Shown: positions 43,256 through 52,616, counted from the stretch's first letter. The stretch: 64,000 bases of DNA from Beijerinckia indica subsp. indica ATCC 9039 (GCF_000019845.1 NC_010581.1:3348501-3412500), one strand, 5' to 3'. Numbers and translations are program-made. The notes: generated from the letters alone by a model not told the origin.

Positions 43256-43891
43256 GACTTTCTAGACCAGATGTCCGTTTGAGGGATGAGATGCTCGTCC
43301 TGAACTGTGCAGAATATTCCGAGGTGCGTCGGCTTTTCCGGCATGGGCTCTCAGCACAGGAGACGGACCATGAACGAGAATATCAGTTTTGTTGGCTTTG
43401 ACCTGGTGTATATCGCATTACAACATCACTTAATGCGCCACAGAGTTCGTAATCTGTGTCAGGTTAGCTGCTAACCTGACACAGATCTGAGGCTGCTCAA
43501 ACAGAGCCGCACTGATCGTAGTCGGCAATGCCGCGAGGACAAAGGAGATCGTCGCCCTCCCCTCTTGCGTGGCGGTTTCGGAAAAAGTCCTCAGCCATCC
43601 CAGCGGATCCTGATTGAACCGATGCACGGTCGCCAGCAATGCCAGACATTTGAAGGGATTTGTCGTTCGGCATGCGCTCGTGGAATCGTGTGCAGCCTGC
43701 CGTAGGCCGCATGGGAGGCTTCCGGGATTATCAGCCTGAAACCAACATTGCAGTCTTTTGCGCTTTGGATCGGCGCCGATGCCAATTTAGCGCCTATTCC
43801 AGTAATGGCGCTCTGAAACCGTGCCTACAAATGCAAGCCGAGCAAGATTGGTGTTAGGATCATCACTCCGTAGTCATCTCTTCAGCAAATA
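43256..43891. other. Intergenic region with a 35-bp hairpin
   Basis: No gene recognised. It contains the perfect inverted repeat at 43452-43486, listed separately; the remaining frames are short and unconvincing. Confidence 0.4.
43452..43486. repeat. Perfect 16-bp inverted repeat, 3-base loop
   Basis: Arms ATCTGTGTCAGGTTAG and CTAACCTGACACAGAT around CTG. No T-run follows on either strand, so it is not a standard intrinsic terminator. Candidates are a Rho-assisted terminator, a dyad operator or a trace of a mobile element. Confidence 0.75.
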
Positions 43892-44386
43892 TCAAGCTGC
43901 CTGCTCATTGAGACTAACCATCGCAATTTTGGTGAGGATCTCATCCATTCTCTTTTCCTCAACAAGTGTCGCGTCAAGGAGCTGTGCTGCTTCGGTGAGC
44001 CCTAACTGCTCTGCCCATGCCTTTAATGTTCCATAGCGACTGATCTCGTAATGCTCGACACTTTGTGCCGCAGCGAGAAGACCGGGATCGAGCGCTTCGG
44101 TGTCCGCAAACTCTTCCATGATCTCCTTGCCTTCATCAAGGAGGCCGATGATGGCGTCACAGGTTTTGCCGCGCGGCAATTGACCGATGCTTTCAAAGAC
44201 GCGATCAAGGCGTTCTATTTGCTGTTCCGTTTCATCGGCGTGAGTTTCAAAAGCATGCTGAAGCTCACTCGATTGTGCGTTGCGTGCCATCTTTGGCAGA
44301 GCGCGTAAAATCTGTTTTTCCGCGAAATAAATATCTTTCAATTCCCTATGGAAGAGATCCCGCAAATTTCCTCCAGAATGGACCAT
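43892..44386 (-). CDS. DUF892 (YciE-like) ferritin-like protein
   Basis: 164 residues of the YciE/DUF892 ferritin-like four-helix family: NLRDLFHRELKDIYFAEKQILRALPKMA at the start, VEHYEISRYGTLKAWAEQLG in the third helix with Glu/His metal-ligand positions. Stress-induced in enterobacteria and rhizobia. Start at ATG 44386 (MVHSGGNLRD), 8 bases after GGGAGG; an ATG 6 bases upstream is too close to the site. A perfect EcfG-type promoter lies 54-78 bases upstream. Confidence 0.92.
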   Translation of the reverse strand: MVHSGGNLRDLFHRELKDIYFAEKQILRALPKMARNAQSSELQHAFETHADETEQQIERLDRVFESIGQLPRGKTCDAIIGLLDEGKEIMEEFADTEALDPGLLAAAQSVEHYEISRYGTLKAWAEQLGLTEAAQLLDATLVEEKRMDEILTKIAMVSLNEQAA

Positions 44387-44439
44387 TGTCATATCCTCCC
44401 GTTTATCATCCAGAAAAGCTATCTTATCGGTCTTCGTTA

Positions 44440-44464
44440 AACGAGCGGAACAAGCTCTCGTTCC
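44440..44464 (-). promoter_or_regulatory. EcfG (general stress response) promoter of DUF892 gene
   Basis: On the reverse strand: GGAAC (44464-44460), 16 bases, CGTT (44443-44440). This is the exact consensus of alphaproteobacterial general-stress sigma factors of the EcfG/SigT family, correctly placed before the DUF892 start at 44386. Confidence 0.8.
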
Positions 44465-45048
44465 TTCTGTCAAGCCGGTCTCTTCTGGACCTTGAGCGCG
44501 AGTGACGACTGACATGCACCTTCGTTTTACAATGGACAATGCCTGTCTTGAGGAATCAGGCTCCAAGGCGTGCAACTTGTTCTTTCCTGATTGATTTAGC
44601 AAATATCTTCGTGACGATAATATCGAAAGCGCCGGATACGAACTCCTGGTAGAGTTCGAGGCAGATCGGTGATGAGGGCGCACTTCGTCAAGGCGTGATC
44701 CCTCAAACATACACGGCAGTGCTTGTGACAATCTTGCGGTACAGCTTGTATGTCAGACGCTTTCTGTATTTGCCGACCCCTAGACACTTTCGTTTCAGCT
44801 ACAACAGATTATCTGAAGTGAAGATGGAACACATCAGTGATGATGATGGTTGGCTAAGCACTGTGTGCTGTTGAAGGTTATCAATAACGTGAAGCTGCAC
44901 GAAAGATTCCCTTCAAGCAGACTAGCTCCTTTAACTTGAGTTGATCAGTCTCATCTAAAAAGTGAGTAGTCAGAAAGCGCTCAATGAACGAAACGAATAT
45001 ATGTGTCAATTATCTCCCCTCTTCAATCTATTCGAATGGAAATTCAGC
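44465..45048. other. Intergenic region upstream of small membrane peptide
   Basis: About 580 AT-rich bases. No protein-coding frame is convincing. A GGAAC-N17-GGTT at 44825-44850 resembles an EcfG promoter with one mismatch and points towards the small membrane genes, but is over 190 bases from the nearest start. Confidence 0.4.
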
Positions 45049-45123
45049 ATGAATGGAATTATCTATATTGTAGGACTAATTGTCGTCATCATGTTTATAT
45101 TATCGGTTCTTGGGCTTCGGTAA
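45049..45123 (+). CDS. 24-residue membrane peptide
   Basis: MNGIIYIVGLIVVIMFILSV followed by LGLR: a single hydrophobic helix with a short charged end. I recall similar ~24-residue peptides (GIIY...GLIVV...LSxLGLR) in rhizobial genomes, with no known function. It lies 51 bases before the 274-residue membrane protein, on the same strand. No strong ribosome site. Confidence 0.6.
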   Translation: MNGIIYIVGLIVVIMFILSVLGLR

Positions 45124-45174
45124 TATATAATGAGATGATCTTTAGATTATATAACAAATCGAAAGGAGGAACGA

Positions 45175-45999
45175 ATGGACGATGCTAATTTAAGACCTGT
45201 TGCCGCTGTTCCCATGACGGAAGTCCTGGCATCAAGCTACATTGGATGGCCGGCGGTCATTGCTGGTGCTCTTGTCGGAACCGCAATCTTCGTGACTTTG
45301 ACAGCGTTTGGGTCAGCAATTGGCCTAGCGATTACCTCTCCCTATTTAGGACAAGGTCTATCAGCAAAAGCAACGGTGATAGCCATTACGATCTGGACGC
45401 TCTGGGTCGTCGTCTCCAGCTATATTGCTTCCGGTTACATCGCAGGCCGGATGCGTCATATGACACCGGACGTTAGTATCCACGAAAGCGAAATACGTGA
45501 TGGTGCACACGGACTCATAGCTTGGGCGCTGACAACTTTGCTCGTCGGTATGATAGTTTCAACAGCATTGAGTGGTATTGTGCGTGAAGCGCAATCAAAA
45601 ACACCCGAGCAGACTGACCATTCACTCTATATGGCTGATGCTTTGTTACGAGGCGAACGCCTTGAGACCCCCTACAATGAAGGTCTTCGTCGCGAAGTTG
45701 CGGCTATTCTTCAATCCGGTGTTTACAATGGCGCTGTCACTGCATCGGACAGAGACTATCTCGTCCGCTTAGTAACGGATCGGGGCCTCACTCCTGTGGA
45801 TGCCCAAAAGCGCGTCGATTATGCAATCACGGATGTTCGAGATACAGCGAACGCGAAGCGCAAGGTGGGAATTTTAGCCGCCTTTCTATCGGCAGCCGCT
45901 TCGGCGATTGGTGCTGCTGCTGCTTGGTGGGCGGCGACTATTGGCGGCCAACATCGCAAAGACTATGCGGGCGTAAGTATCTTTACCCGTTGGCGTTAA
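45175..45999 (+). CDS. Membrane protein of stress island, unknown function
   Basis: 274 residues. Two N-terminal membrane helices (WPAVIAGALVGTAIFVTLTAFG, VIAITIWTLWVVVSSYIASGYIAGRM), a third near residue 115-135, a soluble segment (TASDRDYLVRLVTDRGLTPVDAQKRVD), and a fourth helix before the end. AAGGAGGA 4 bases before the ATG is a strong ribosome site. The arrangement, with small membrane peptides on both sides, is seen in rhizobia; function unknown. Confidence 0.8.
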   Translation: MDDANLRPVAAVPMTEVLASSYIGWPAVIAGALVGTAIFVTLTAFGSAIGLAITSPYLGQGLSAKATVIAITIWTLWVVVSSYIASGYIAGRMRHMTPDVSIHESEIRDGAHGLIAWALTTLLVGMIVSTALSGIVREAQSKTPEQTDHSLYMADALLRGERLETPYNEGLRREVAAILQSGVYNGAVTASDRDYLVRLVTDRGLTPVDAQKRVDYAITDVRDTANAKRKVGILAAFLSAAASAIGAAAAWWAATIGGQHRKDYAGVSIFTRWR

Positions 46000-46014
46000 A
46001 CAAGAGGTGATGAA

Positions 46015-46092
46015 ATGGGACGCGGAATATTATTATGGATGCTGGGAGTTCCAATCCCGATCATCATTCTGCTGATGCTCTTTCATTATTAA
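46015..46092 (+). CDS. 25-residue membrane peptide
   Basis: MGRGILLWMLGVPIPIIILL then MLFHY: one membrane helix with a conserved Gly-Val-Pro-Ile-Pro kink. It starts 15 bases after the previous stop, with AGAGGTGA upstream, so it is the last gene of this small operon. Short peptides of this pattern are widespread in proteobacteria; function unknown. Confidence 0.7.
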   Translation: MGRGILLWMLGVPIPIIILLMLFHY

Positions 46093-46140
46093 GGATCGCG
46101 GCTTTGGCACACTTGGCCGTCGTGGTAACGGCACAGCGAC

Positions 46141-46755
46141 TCACTTCCAACTCTCAAGGATGATATTGGTCGTTACCACTTCGACTTGTTGGCTGTAACG
46201 ATTCTCGTAGACCCTGATCGCCGCATCATGCGCCTCATCCGAAGAACTGCAGAGTGCATCGGAGGCGAGTACCACACGATAGCCTCTGTCGACCGCGCCC
46301 AGGACGGTACTCAAAACGCAGACGTCGGTCTCGCCGCCTGAGATGATCAAGGTATCGACAGATTGGTGTTGTAGTCGCGCATGCAAGTCCGACTCGAACC
46401 AAGGCGAGTAGACGTGCTTGTCAAGGACCTCCGCGGGCGGCATAAAAGCCGCGAGTTCGGCAACAAGATCGATCATCGCTATGCCAAGTGCTTCGATTGT
46501 CATAGACGACCAACGTTCATAATACCGCCGCCATGTCCCAATCCCTTGGCCCGCGTGTTCCGCTGGGATGAAACGAGTAAAGATTGTCTGGCTGGGATGA
46601 CGAGCGACCAGCTGGTACACAGAGGGAAGGACGCGATCCATCCAAGGTGTCCTCCAATCCGTCTCCTCAGCAAATAGTTTCTGCATATCGACGCAGATAT
46701 GGCGAGATGAGCAAGAGAGACGACCAAAGCGGAGTTCATTTCGGTTCATTGCCAT
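46141..46755 (-). CDS. Cysteine hydrolase (isochorismatase family)
   Basis: 204 residues with a complete triad pattern: CVDMQKLF (Asp), DKHVYSPW (Lys), and GGETDVCVLST (Cys). Unlike the paralogue at 12444-13010 the nucleophile is present. Hydrolyses amides or related bonds of an unknown small molecule. Same strand as the pyrophosphatase upstream, 24 bases apart, so probably co-transcribed. Confidence 0.88.
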   Translation of the reverse strand: MAMNRNELRFGRLSCSSRHICVDMQKLFAEETDWRTPWMDRVLPSVYQLVARHPSQTIFTRFIPAEHAGQGIGTWRRYYERWSSMTIEALGIAMIDLVAELAAFMPPAEVLDKHVYSPWFESDLHARLQHQSVDTLIISGGETDVCVLSTVLGAVDRGYRVVLASDALCSSSDEAHDAAIRVYENRYSQQVEVVTTNIILESWK

Positions 46756-46779
46756 AGTTGATCCAAAGCTCGAATAATC

Positions 46780-47379
46780 TCAACCATCTTTCTCAGCTGA
46801 AAGGAGTGTTTGCGAACACGTCGCAGTTGGATTTTTAGCCCAGCGCTGCGCTCCGGCCTCCAGCAGCTTTTGGGCAGACTTTGGCCCGCACCGGCCGACG
46901 ATACGGAAATCCTTTCCGCTCAGCTTTTCATATTGGATGAAGAATTCTTCGATCTCTTGAATAAGTCGTGGATTAATTTCCTTCAAGGATTCGACCTCAC
47001 CGTGAAGGTGGGCGTGGCTGGCAATGGCTATCAATCGATCATTGCGAATCCATTCCTTGCCATGTTTACGTTGTTCAGCTTCGATGGCGCCAATGAGGCG
47101 CACGGTGATTGCACAGCCCACTGGTATTTCCTCATCAAGAAGGACGAGCACATCCACAGGATCATCATCATCGGCTTTCGTTGAAGGGATAAATCCGAAG
47201 TCATAAGGAAAGACGCTGCCTTTCGGCAACACATTCTTTAACCGAAAGGTATGAAAAGCGGGGTCATAGGCGTATTTGTTACGACTGCCACGCGGGGTCT
47301 CGATGATAGCAAGCAGGTCGCCGGTTTCAGGATCGCGGCTTGGCAACGACGAAAGATCAGCGGGAACCCGGCTCAGCAT
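46780..47379 (-). CDS. ppa: Inorganic diphosphatase
   Basis: 199 residues of the family I pyrophosphatase fold: ETPRGSRNKYAYDP (substrate Lys/Arg/Tyr), PYDFGFIPSTKADDDDPVDVLVL (metal-binding Asp cluster) and IASHAHLHG, EIEEFFIQYEKLSGKDF. Cleaves pyrophosphate to phosphate. The C-terminal extension is slightly longer than in housekeeping Ppa, and its place in a stress island suggests an accessory copy. The gene symbol is by family. Confidence 0.85.
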   Translation of the reverse strand: MLSRVPADLSSLPSRDPETGDLLAIIETPRGSRNKYAYDPAFHTFRLKNVLPKGSVFPYDFGFIPSTKADDDDPVDVLVLLDEEIPVGCAITVRLIGAIEAEQRKHGKEWIRNDRLIAIASHAHLHGEVESLKEINPRLIQEIEEFFIQYEKLSGKDFRIVGRCGPKSAQKLLEAGAQRWAKNPTATCSQTLLSAEKDG

Positions 47380-47603
47380 CTGAACTCTTTCATTTATGAC
47401 TTGATAAAGTATGATAAGTCATTCTTCCTTTCGACCGAGAAAACGTGTCTCGCGCGTTGTAGATCCCTGCCGGACGACATATATTTGTTACACGCTACTA
47501 ATCGCGGCAAAGCGCTCGGAAAAGCGTCCCTCAGCGGGAGAAGCAGGACGCTAATCGATGTGATCCCGGCACGCGCCGTCGTCTCCTTCTTTCATGCTCC
47601 ACC

Positions 47604-47850
47604 ATGCAAATAGGCCGCTGTATGAGGCTTGGTGTGCTCGTCCTGCTTCATGCCGGATCGCAGCATCGTTTCGCCTTTGCATGGAATGGCAATTCGGAGA
47701 ACGAATTTGTCGCCGCGATCGCGAACGTCGGCATCTGCCCCAGTTCCCCGACAACGGTGCTCTCGGATGGCGATATAGGCTTGTGGAAATTGCAGCGACG
47801 GGTCGTCCCTCAGGCGGCCGACGTCCTCAACTGGTGGCAATTAAACCTTC
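47604..47850 (+). pseudogene. Transposase remnant, ISKra4-like
   Basis: The frame contains RFAFAWNGNSENEFVAAIANVG and VLSDGDIGLWKLQRRVVPQA, VLNWWQ, which match the central DDE region (...LSDG..GLW.LQRR...DWWH...) of a transposase group I associate with ISKra4. Both ends are missing; the next 180 bases come from another IS. Family name tentative. Confidence 0.6.
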
Positions 47851-48031
47851 GCGGGTTCCGATGCTGGTGGACGCCATGCCACCCCCATCTAAGCAGCAAG
47901 TTAAACGAAGTCATCCACAAGCTTGGCTTACCGATGTTCTTGCGCGCTTGCCGGGTCATCCAGTCAAGCGCATTGACGAACTTCTGCCCGGGACCTGGAA
48001 AACTGCGAATCCAACCAATCCTGAAATGTAG
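47851..48031 (+). pseudogene. IS66-family transposase 3' remnant
   Basis: Short matches spread over more than one frame: GSDAGGRHA, then HPQAWLTDVLARLPGHPVKRIDELLP. These are the final conserved motifs of IS66 TnpC (FAGSDAGG..A..., P..WL.DVL.R...H...RIDELLPW). Frameshifts separate them. It abuts the ISKra4-like relic. Confidence 0.7.
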
Positions 48032-48102
48032 GTGTGACTCAATCTGCCAGGCTGTGGTCTTTAGCGGCTGCATATGCTTTTCTTCAATAGGCCGTTAACC
48101 TA

Positions 48103-49122
48103 TTATTTTTGGAACAACCGCGCGGGTTCGGAAATTCCCTCATTCTTGCCGTGTCCTATTGCGGACAAATCCTTTGCGATGTTATCAACCGCCTCTGTTA
48201 TCAGTAGCGGGGCTGTATAATGAACCATATGACCCGCCCCTTTTACGATTTGCAGCACACTGTTTGGGAGGCAGGCTGCAAGGTGTTCGCTCGCTTGTTT
48301 AAAGACAATTTTATCGCTGTCTCCTGCAATGAGAGCGACAGGTAAAGTCATATCCTTATAGGACCTACGCAAGGCTATAGCCGCAGGAATCATGAGCACA
48401 TCATCTTCAGAGGTGGCCCGAATCTGCGACGGTCGCAAGGCCATCGCAGTCGAATATTCAGCCTGGAATCTTTTAGGGATCTGAGTAGGAGAAAACATCA
48501 GCCATTTGAGTAGGGGCATCTCGAGCCAACCAAGCAAGGGAGAAATGGTATAATTCAGTATGTCGCCTAGCAGAGGGAGCGCTCCTACCGCGGCCAATAC
48601 GACCTCTAGCCGCAGAGTCCAAAAATAGTAACCAGACACAAGCACAAGGCCGCCTAGATCGGCCTTATGGCGCGCCGCGAGCGCGAGCGCCACAAGCGTG
48701 CCCGAAGAGTGGGCCACGATGATCGGGCGCTCAATGTTGAGCTTACGCATAGCTTTATGGAGCAATTCGGCTTGTTTTTCGGGTGTCCAAATATGCCCAC
48801 GAGGGCGATCGCTATGCCCGAAACCAGGGCGGTCAAAGATGATAACTCTGTGGGTTTGTAACAAACGATCAGCTACACCACTGGTGTTCCAATCATCACC
48901 TGTTACGGCGTTACCGTGAATGAGCACGGCCGGATCACCTTCACCCCGATCGCTGTAATGCAGCCTAACCCCCTCTACGGTCAGGAAGGAACCCTTTGAT
49001 GGGTGTCGACGCTCCGTGCGGCGCGCTATGAAGTAGTTGGCGATGGCAAGCGTACTTAAGATTGCCGCGCCGATGAGCCCTGCTATCCCAAAGGATCGGG
49101 TCTTGGAGAGGCGAAGGAACAT
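48103..49122 (-). CDS. Membrane-anchored alpha/beta hydrolase
   Basis: 339 residues. N-terminal membrane helix (FGIAGLIGAAILSTLAIANYFIA), then a hydrolase domain: AVLIHGNAVTGDDW (oxyanion loop), nucleophile elbow VAHSSGTLVAL, Asp in LIAGDSDKIV and His in VKGAGHMVHYT. Periplasmic-facing orientation likely. Substrate unknown. It lies in the stress island, but I found no EcfG consensus before it. Confidence 0.88.
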   Translation of the reverse strand: MFLRLSKTRSFGIAGLIGAAILSTLAIANYFIARRTERRHPSKGSFLTVEGVRLHYSDRGEGDPAVLIHGNAVTGDDWNTSGVADRLLQTHRVIIFDRPGFGHSDRPRGHIWTPEKQAELLHKAMRKLNIERPIIVAHSSGTLVALALAARHKADLGGLVLVSGYYFWTLRLEVVLAAVGALPLLGDILNYTISPLLGWLEMPLLKWLMFSPTQIPKRFQAEYSTAMALRPSQIRATSEDDVLMIPAAIALRRSYKDMTLPVALIAGDSDKIVFKQASEHLAACLPNSVLQIVKGAGHMVHYTAPLLITEAVDNIAKDLSAIGHGKNEGISEPARLFQK

Positions 49123-49375
49123 AATAAAAGCCCTTTATGTATGCCGCAGAATATTGGAGGCCGTGGAAGTGAAAAATCATGGCGCCCCCTTCATTCGCCA
49201 CAACTGAATCACATCAACGCCAATTGAAAACCTCAAGGAGTCAACCTTCCAAGGACTTGGTATAAGCTTGGTTATTGACGTCACTGACCTGCAGTCAGGC
49301 GGAACCGCACGGGCCGTTTCTGACCGCCACAGAGGATGGAGTTTTGAGCTTACTAGGTTTCGATTACTTTCCTAA

Positions 49376-50374
49376 TTAATGTCTACGTATTGTCCGTCCT
49401 AAAAGCATGGCTGTTGCTCCAGCGAGGAGCACATTTGTGAGGGCTGGATGAAGGCTCGCTTTTGTGTAAGTACTATGCATGACGTGGTGGGGTGTTTTTC
49501 CGTGAATTTCACCGTCATGGCCGGGCTTATAGAGGGCATTTTCATCAATGGCTCCATAGCCATCTATATCCTGCGTTTTTGTCAAAAGATGTGTACCCAT
49601 CCAATCCGTAGCAGCGGGAATTTGCTTATGGAGTGAACTTATCAATTTACTGCTGCCTCCTACGTAAATATCACGTGGTCCATGTACTGCAGCGTGCAGG
49701 ATAGCGTCAGCGACATCTTCAACGGCATAGATGGGCGGAGGCAGCTTAGGCCGCCGATCCATATAGTTTTTGGCGTGATCAGGAAAAGGCGTATTAATCG
49801 AAGCGGGCTTGATCAATGTAACAGAAACAGGCGCATTTTCCGCTTCCAGCTCCATTCGCAGTGCGTCTGTAAAGCCTTTAATGGCATGTTTTGACGCACA
49901 ATACATGCCTTGGAGCGGTATAGCTACATCAGACGCCATTGAGCCCATATTAATCAGTCGACCACCATGATGTTTTAAATGCTGAATTGCTATTGTCGAG
50001 CCATAGACGGTTCCCCAGAAATTGGTTTCAAAAAGCCGGTGGTGATCTTCATCTGAAACGTCTTCGATACGGCCGAAGATAGAGATGCCGGCATTATTGA
50101 CCCAGGTATCAAACGCGCCAAACACTTTCAGTGTTTCTGCTGCAAGATATTCCAAATCTTCCCGGCGTGTGACGTCCGTGACCAGTTCCAAAGCTTGTCC
50201 GCCATTTTTTCGTATATCATCTGCGATCTTAGCCAGGATTGCGTCGTTGCGCGAAGCGAGCACAACTTTGGCTCCTTGCTTGGCAGCGGAAAGCGCGGTG
50301 GCAAGGCCAATGCCGCTTGAAGCTCCGGTAATGACGATGACTTGTTCAGATAAGGGCTTCTTCCGTATTTTCAT
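49376..50374 (-). CDS. SDR-family oxidoreductase
   Basis: About 332 residues from MKIRKKPLSEQVIVITGASSGIG. Nucleotide site TGASSGIG, NNAG, catalytic MYCASKHAIKGF (Tyr, Lys). A 60-residue C-terminal extension ends with a hydrophobic segment (ALTNVLLAGATAMLLG), so it may be membrane-attached. Start at ATG 50374 among several nearby ATGs. Ends of this type are common in stress-induced rhizobial SDRs. Confidence 0.88.
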   Translation of the reverse strand: MKIRKKPLSEQVIVITGASSGIGLATALSAAKQGAKVVLASRNDAILAKIADDIRKNGGQALELVTDVTRREDLEYLAAETLKVFGAFDTWVNNAGISIFGRIEDVSDEDHHRLFETNFWGTVYGSTIAIQHLKHHGGRLINMGSMASDVAIPLQGMYCASKHAIKGFTDALRMELEAENAPVSVTLIKPASINTPFPDHAKNYMDRRPKLPPPIYAVEDVADAILHAAVHGPRDIYVGGSSKLISSLHKQIPAATDWMGTHLLTKTQDIDGYGAIDENALYKPGHDGEIHGKTPHHVMHSTYTKASLHPALTNVLLAGATAMLLGRTIRRH

Positions 50375-50443
50375 CATCAACCCCATAGCTTTATGTTTAA
50401 GGCAGCAGGGCTTGCCCAAGTGGCAACGCAATATCTCTGTAGG

Positions 50444-50698
50444 TCAGGTAAAAAATGACCGGTAGGTGTTCTGATCATAAATACCGAGTGCGCGCTCGCC
50501 CATCTTGGAGCCGGGCACGACAATCACCACTTCCTGCCCGTCGCGAATGGCGTTGGATGCGGCCGCAACCGCCACCTCAAAGGCGGCCTCCTTACTAGCA
50601 TAGGACATCCCCGGCTGATTGTTGATCTCTACATGCCAATTCGCCTCGCAGCCACGAATAAGATAGATGATCTGCCCGTGTGACTCCACTGTTTGCAT
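50444..50698 (-). CDS. DUF2188-type protein
   Basis: 84 residues from ATG 50698 (MQTVESHGQIIYLIRGCEANWHVEI), with GGAGG 9 bases upstream. The pattern W-H-V ... SKEAAFEVAVAAASNAIRDGQEVVIV fits DUF2188, a small domain often seen in stress islands and sometimes termed a KH/dsRNA-like fold. Function unknown. It precedes the SDR gene by about 70 bases on the same strand. Confidence 0.78.
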   Translation of the reverse strand: MQTVESHGQIIYLIRGCEANWHVEINNQPGMSYASKEAAFEVAVAAASNAIRDGQEVVIVVPGSKMGERALGIYDQNTYRSFFT

Positions 50699-50903
50699 TG
50701 TTTTTCCTCCCATCCATTCTTGAGGATAAGTATTTTCGACCATTGACCAGACAAAACAAATACTTCCAAGTATTTCTTGAACATCCCGCCATTTATTCTA
50801 GGCTTCTTTCATTATCAATATTCAGACGTAATCCTCTCAAGTGATGATAAGACGCACTTATGGGTTCGAATTGTCCGTTAATTCGACTCCAATCTTTCCT
50901 ATT

Positions 50904-51761
50904 TCAAAGAAAGGGCTTACCACCAGTAACGGCAATCGTCGCACCGGACACAAAGCTCGACAATGGATCTGCGAGCATGACATATGCTGTTGCCAACTCT
51001 GCAGGCTGCCCTGGCCGTTTCATCGGTACGGATTCACCAAAATGTTCAACAGCCTCCTCAGGCATGGTTGAAGGAATGAGTGGCGTCCAGATTGGTCCCG
51101 GCGCGACAGCGTTGGCGCGTATACCCTTATCAGCCAGCAATTGCGCAAGGCCTGCGGTAAAATTCTGGATTGCTCCTTTCGTCGTCGCATAAGGCAGCAA
51201 GGTTGGATTTGGGAAATCAGCATTGATAGAAGCGGTGTTGATGATGGCGCTTCCCGGAAGCATATGCGGCACAGCCGCCTTCACAAGATAAAACATTGCA
51301 TGTAGATTGACCTTGAATGTCAATTCCCATTCCTCATCGAGAATATCCTCAATCGCCGTGAAGGTCATCTGATGTGCTGCGTTATTGACTAAAATATCGA
51401 TGCCACCCAATTCTGACATTGCTGTGGCCACTATGCCGCGACAATGGCTGGCATACTGAACATCCCCCGCGACAAGAACTGCCTTGCGGCCCGCCTTAGC
51501 CACCCAGGACTTTGTTTCCTCGGCATCTTCTCCTTCATTCAAATAAGAGAGCACAAGATCAGCGCCCTCACGCGCATAAGCGATTGCGATCGCCCGACCT
51601 ATCCCACTGTCTGCACCAGTAATGATCGCACGCTTTCCTGCTAGTCTGCCGGAACCATGATAAGTTATTTCGCCATGATCAGGCAAAGGCTGCATTAATT
51701 TGGTTATACCCGGCATCTCCTGATGTTGCCTTGGAAAGGGTGGCTTTGGATAAGCGTCCAT
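50904..51761 (-). CDS. SDR-family oxidoreductase (YghA-like)
   Basis: 285 residues. N-terminal extension (PPFPRQHQEMPGITKLMQPLPDHGE), typical of YghA/YhdF-type SDRs, then ITGADSGIGRA, NNAAHQ, catalytic LPYATTKGAIQNF and closing TIAVTGGKPFL. Uses NADP(H); linked to stress resistance in several bacteria. Stand-alone gene. Confidence 0.92.
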   Translation of the reverse strand: MDAYPKPPFPRQHQEMPGITKLMQPLPDHGEITYHGSGRLAGKRAIITGADSGIGRAIAIAYAREGADLVLSYLNEGEDAEETKSWVAKAGRKAVLVAGDVQYASHCRGIVATAMSELGGIDILVNNAAHQMTFTAIEDILDEEWELTFKVNLHAMFYLVKAAVPHMLPGSAIINTASINADFPNPTLLPYATTKGAIQNFTAGLAQLLADKGIRANAVAPGPIWTPLIPSTMPEEAVEHFGESVPMKRPGQPAELATAYVMLADPLSSFVSGATIAVTGGKPFL

Positions 51762-52277
51762 GACGAATCCTTAGGAAATCATATAACCTGCGCAAGAGCC
51801 CAAACGATTAGGTCACCAAACAGCTACAGCAAGGCGTTGAACGTGACCTTTCAGATGAAGCAGGCCCGTGCTGAAGCTCCGTTGCTTCCCATCCTTTTTA
51901 GACCGCAAGGTTAACTACGAAGGAAGCGTAAGCCATGCATTGGTTACGCAAGGGGTTCAGCTTCGTGTGCGTGAATAGAATGACCTGCAGCCGCCTATTT
52001 CAGGACAGCCTATCCTTTGCGTAATACACGCGCAATTTTGATATCATGCCGATTGCACAGGCACTTCGCGGACAGTCGTGTAGGTCGACCACAAGCAGAA
52101 CGATCCATTCTTTGAATCGTGTGCGATAGTCCACCTCTTTGTCGAGCGCGCCAAGTTTTCCAACTTAGCGCGCTTCTCTGCCGCCAAAAATGATCGGCGT
52201 GGCTTCCGCTATTTGCTCACAGGGAAGGGAGTCATGTTTGGCTTTTCAGCGATAATAGGTCCCAGCTTTAATGGGGT
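51762..52277. other. Intergenic region with one terminator-like hairpin
   Basis: No convincing gene in about 515 bases. It holds the hairpin 52146-52173, listed separately. Confidence 0.4.
52146..52173 (+). terminator. Hairpin, terminator-like
   Basis: GCGCGCCAAGTT and AACTTAGCGCGC pair at 11 of 12 positions around loop TTCC, followed by TTCTCT. GC-rich stem and pyrimidine tail suggest a terminator, but no gene ends directly before it. Confidence 0.45.
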
Positions 52278-52499
52278 TTATTTTCTGCCAGCTTGGTCGG
52301 CTTCGCCATAGGCCTTCATGACATCAGCCATATTGCCATAGTCGACTTCTGGCAAACTCTCGATTACCTCAAGCACATCTTGTCCGGCGTTGTTGTTTTT
52401 AGCACGTTGTATGAGATCGTCCTTTTTTGCAGGAAAATCGATTCCTTTCAGATGCTGCGTAATGTTTGCAGGCGAATGCCCACCTACACCTCGTGTCAT
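52278..52499 (-). CDS. DUF2795-domain protein
   Basis: 73 residues from the ATG at 52499: a compact helical domain with ANITQHLKGIDFPAKKDDLIQRAKNN, then ESLPEVDYGNMADVMKAYGE. This is the DUF2795 pattern (helix-(P/A)-K-x-L...A...I..LP...Y.s..DV). Such proteins are often stress- or desiccation-associated; no mechanism is known. Downstream neighbour on the same strand of the KGG-repeat gene. Confidence 0.8.
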   Translation of the reverse strand: MTRGVGGHSPANITQHLKGIDFPAKKDDLIQRAKNNNAGQDVLEVIESLPEVDYGNMADVMKAYGEADQAGRK

Positions 52500-52616
52500 G
52501 AGCGTCATCCCTTCAATTTCTGGTATCGGCCGGCCCGTTGCAGTTACTCTGTGCTAAGTCAGGCACATCTCTTGTGACAAAAAGGGCATAAGACTTTCGC
52601 TGTTCCAAAGCGCTTG

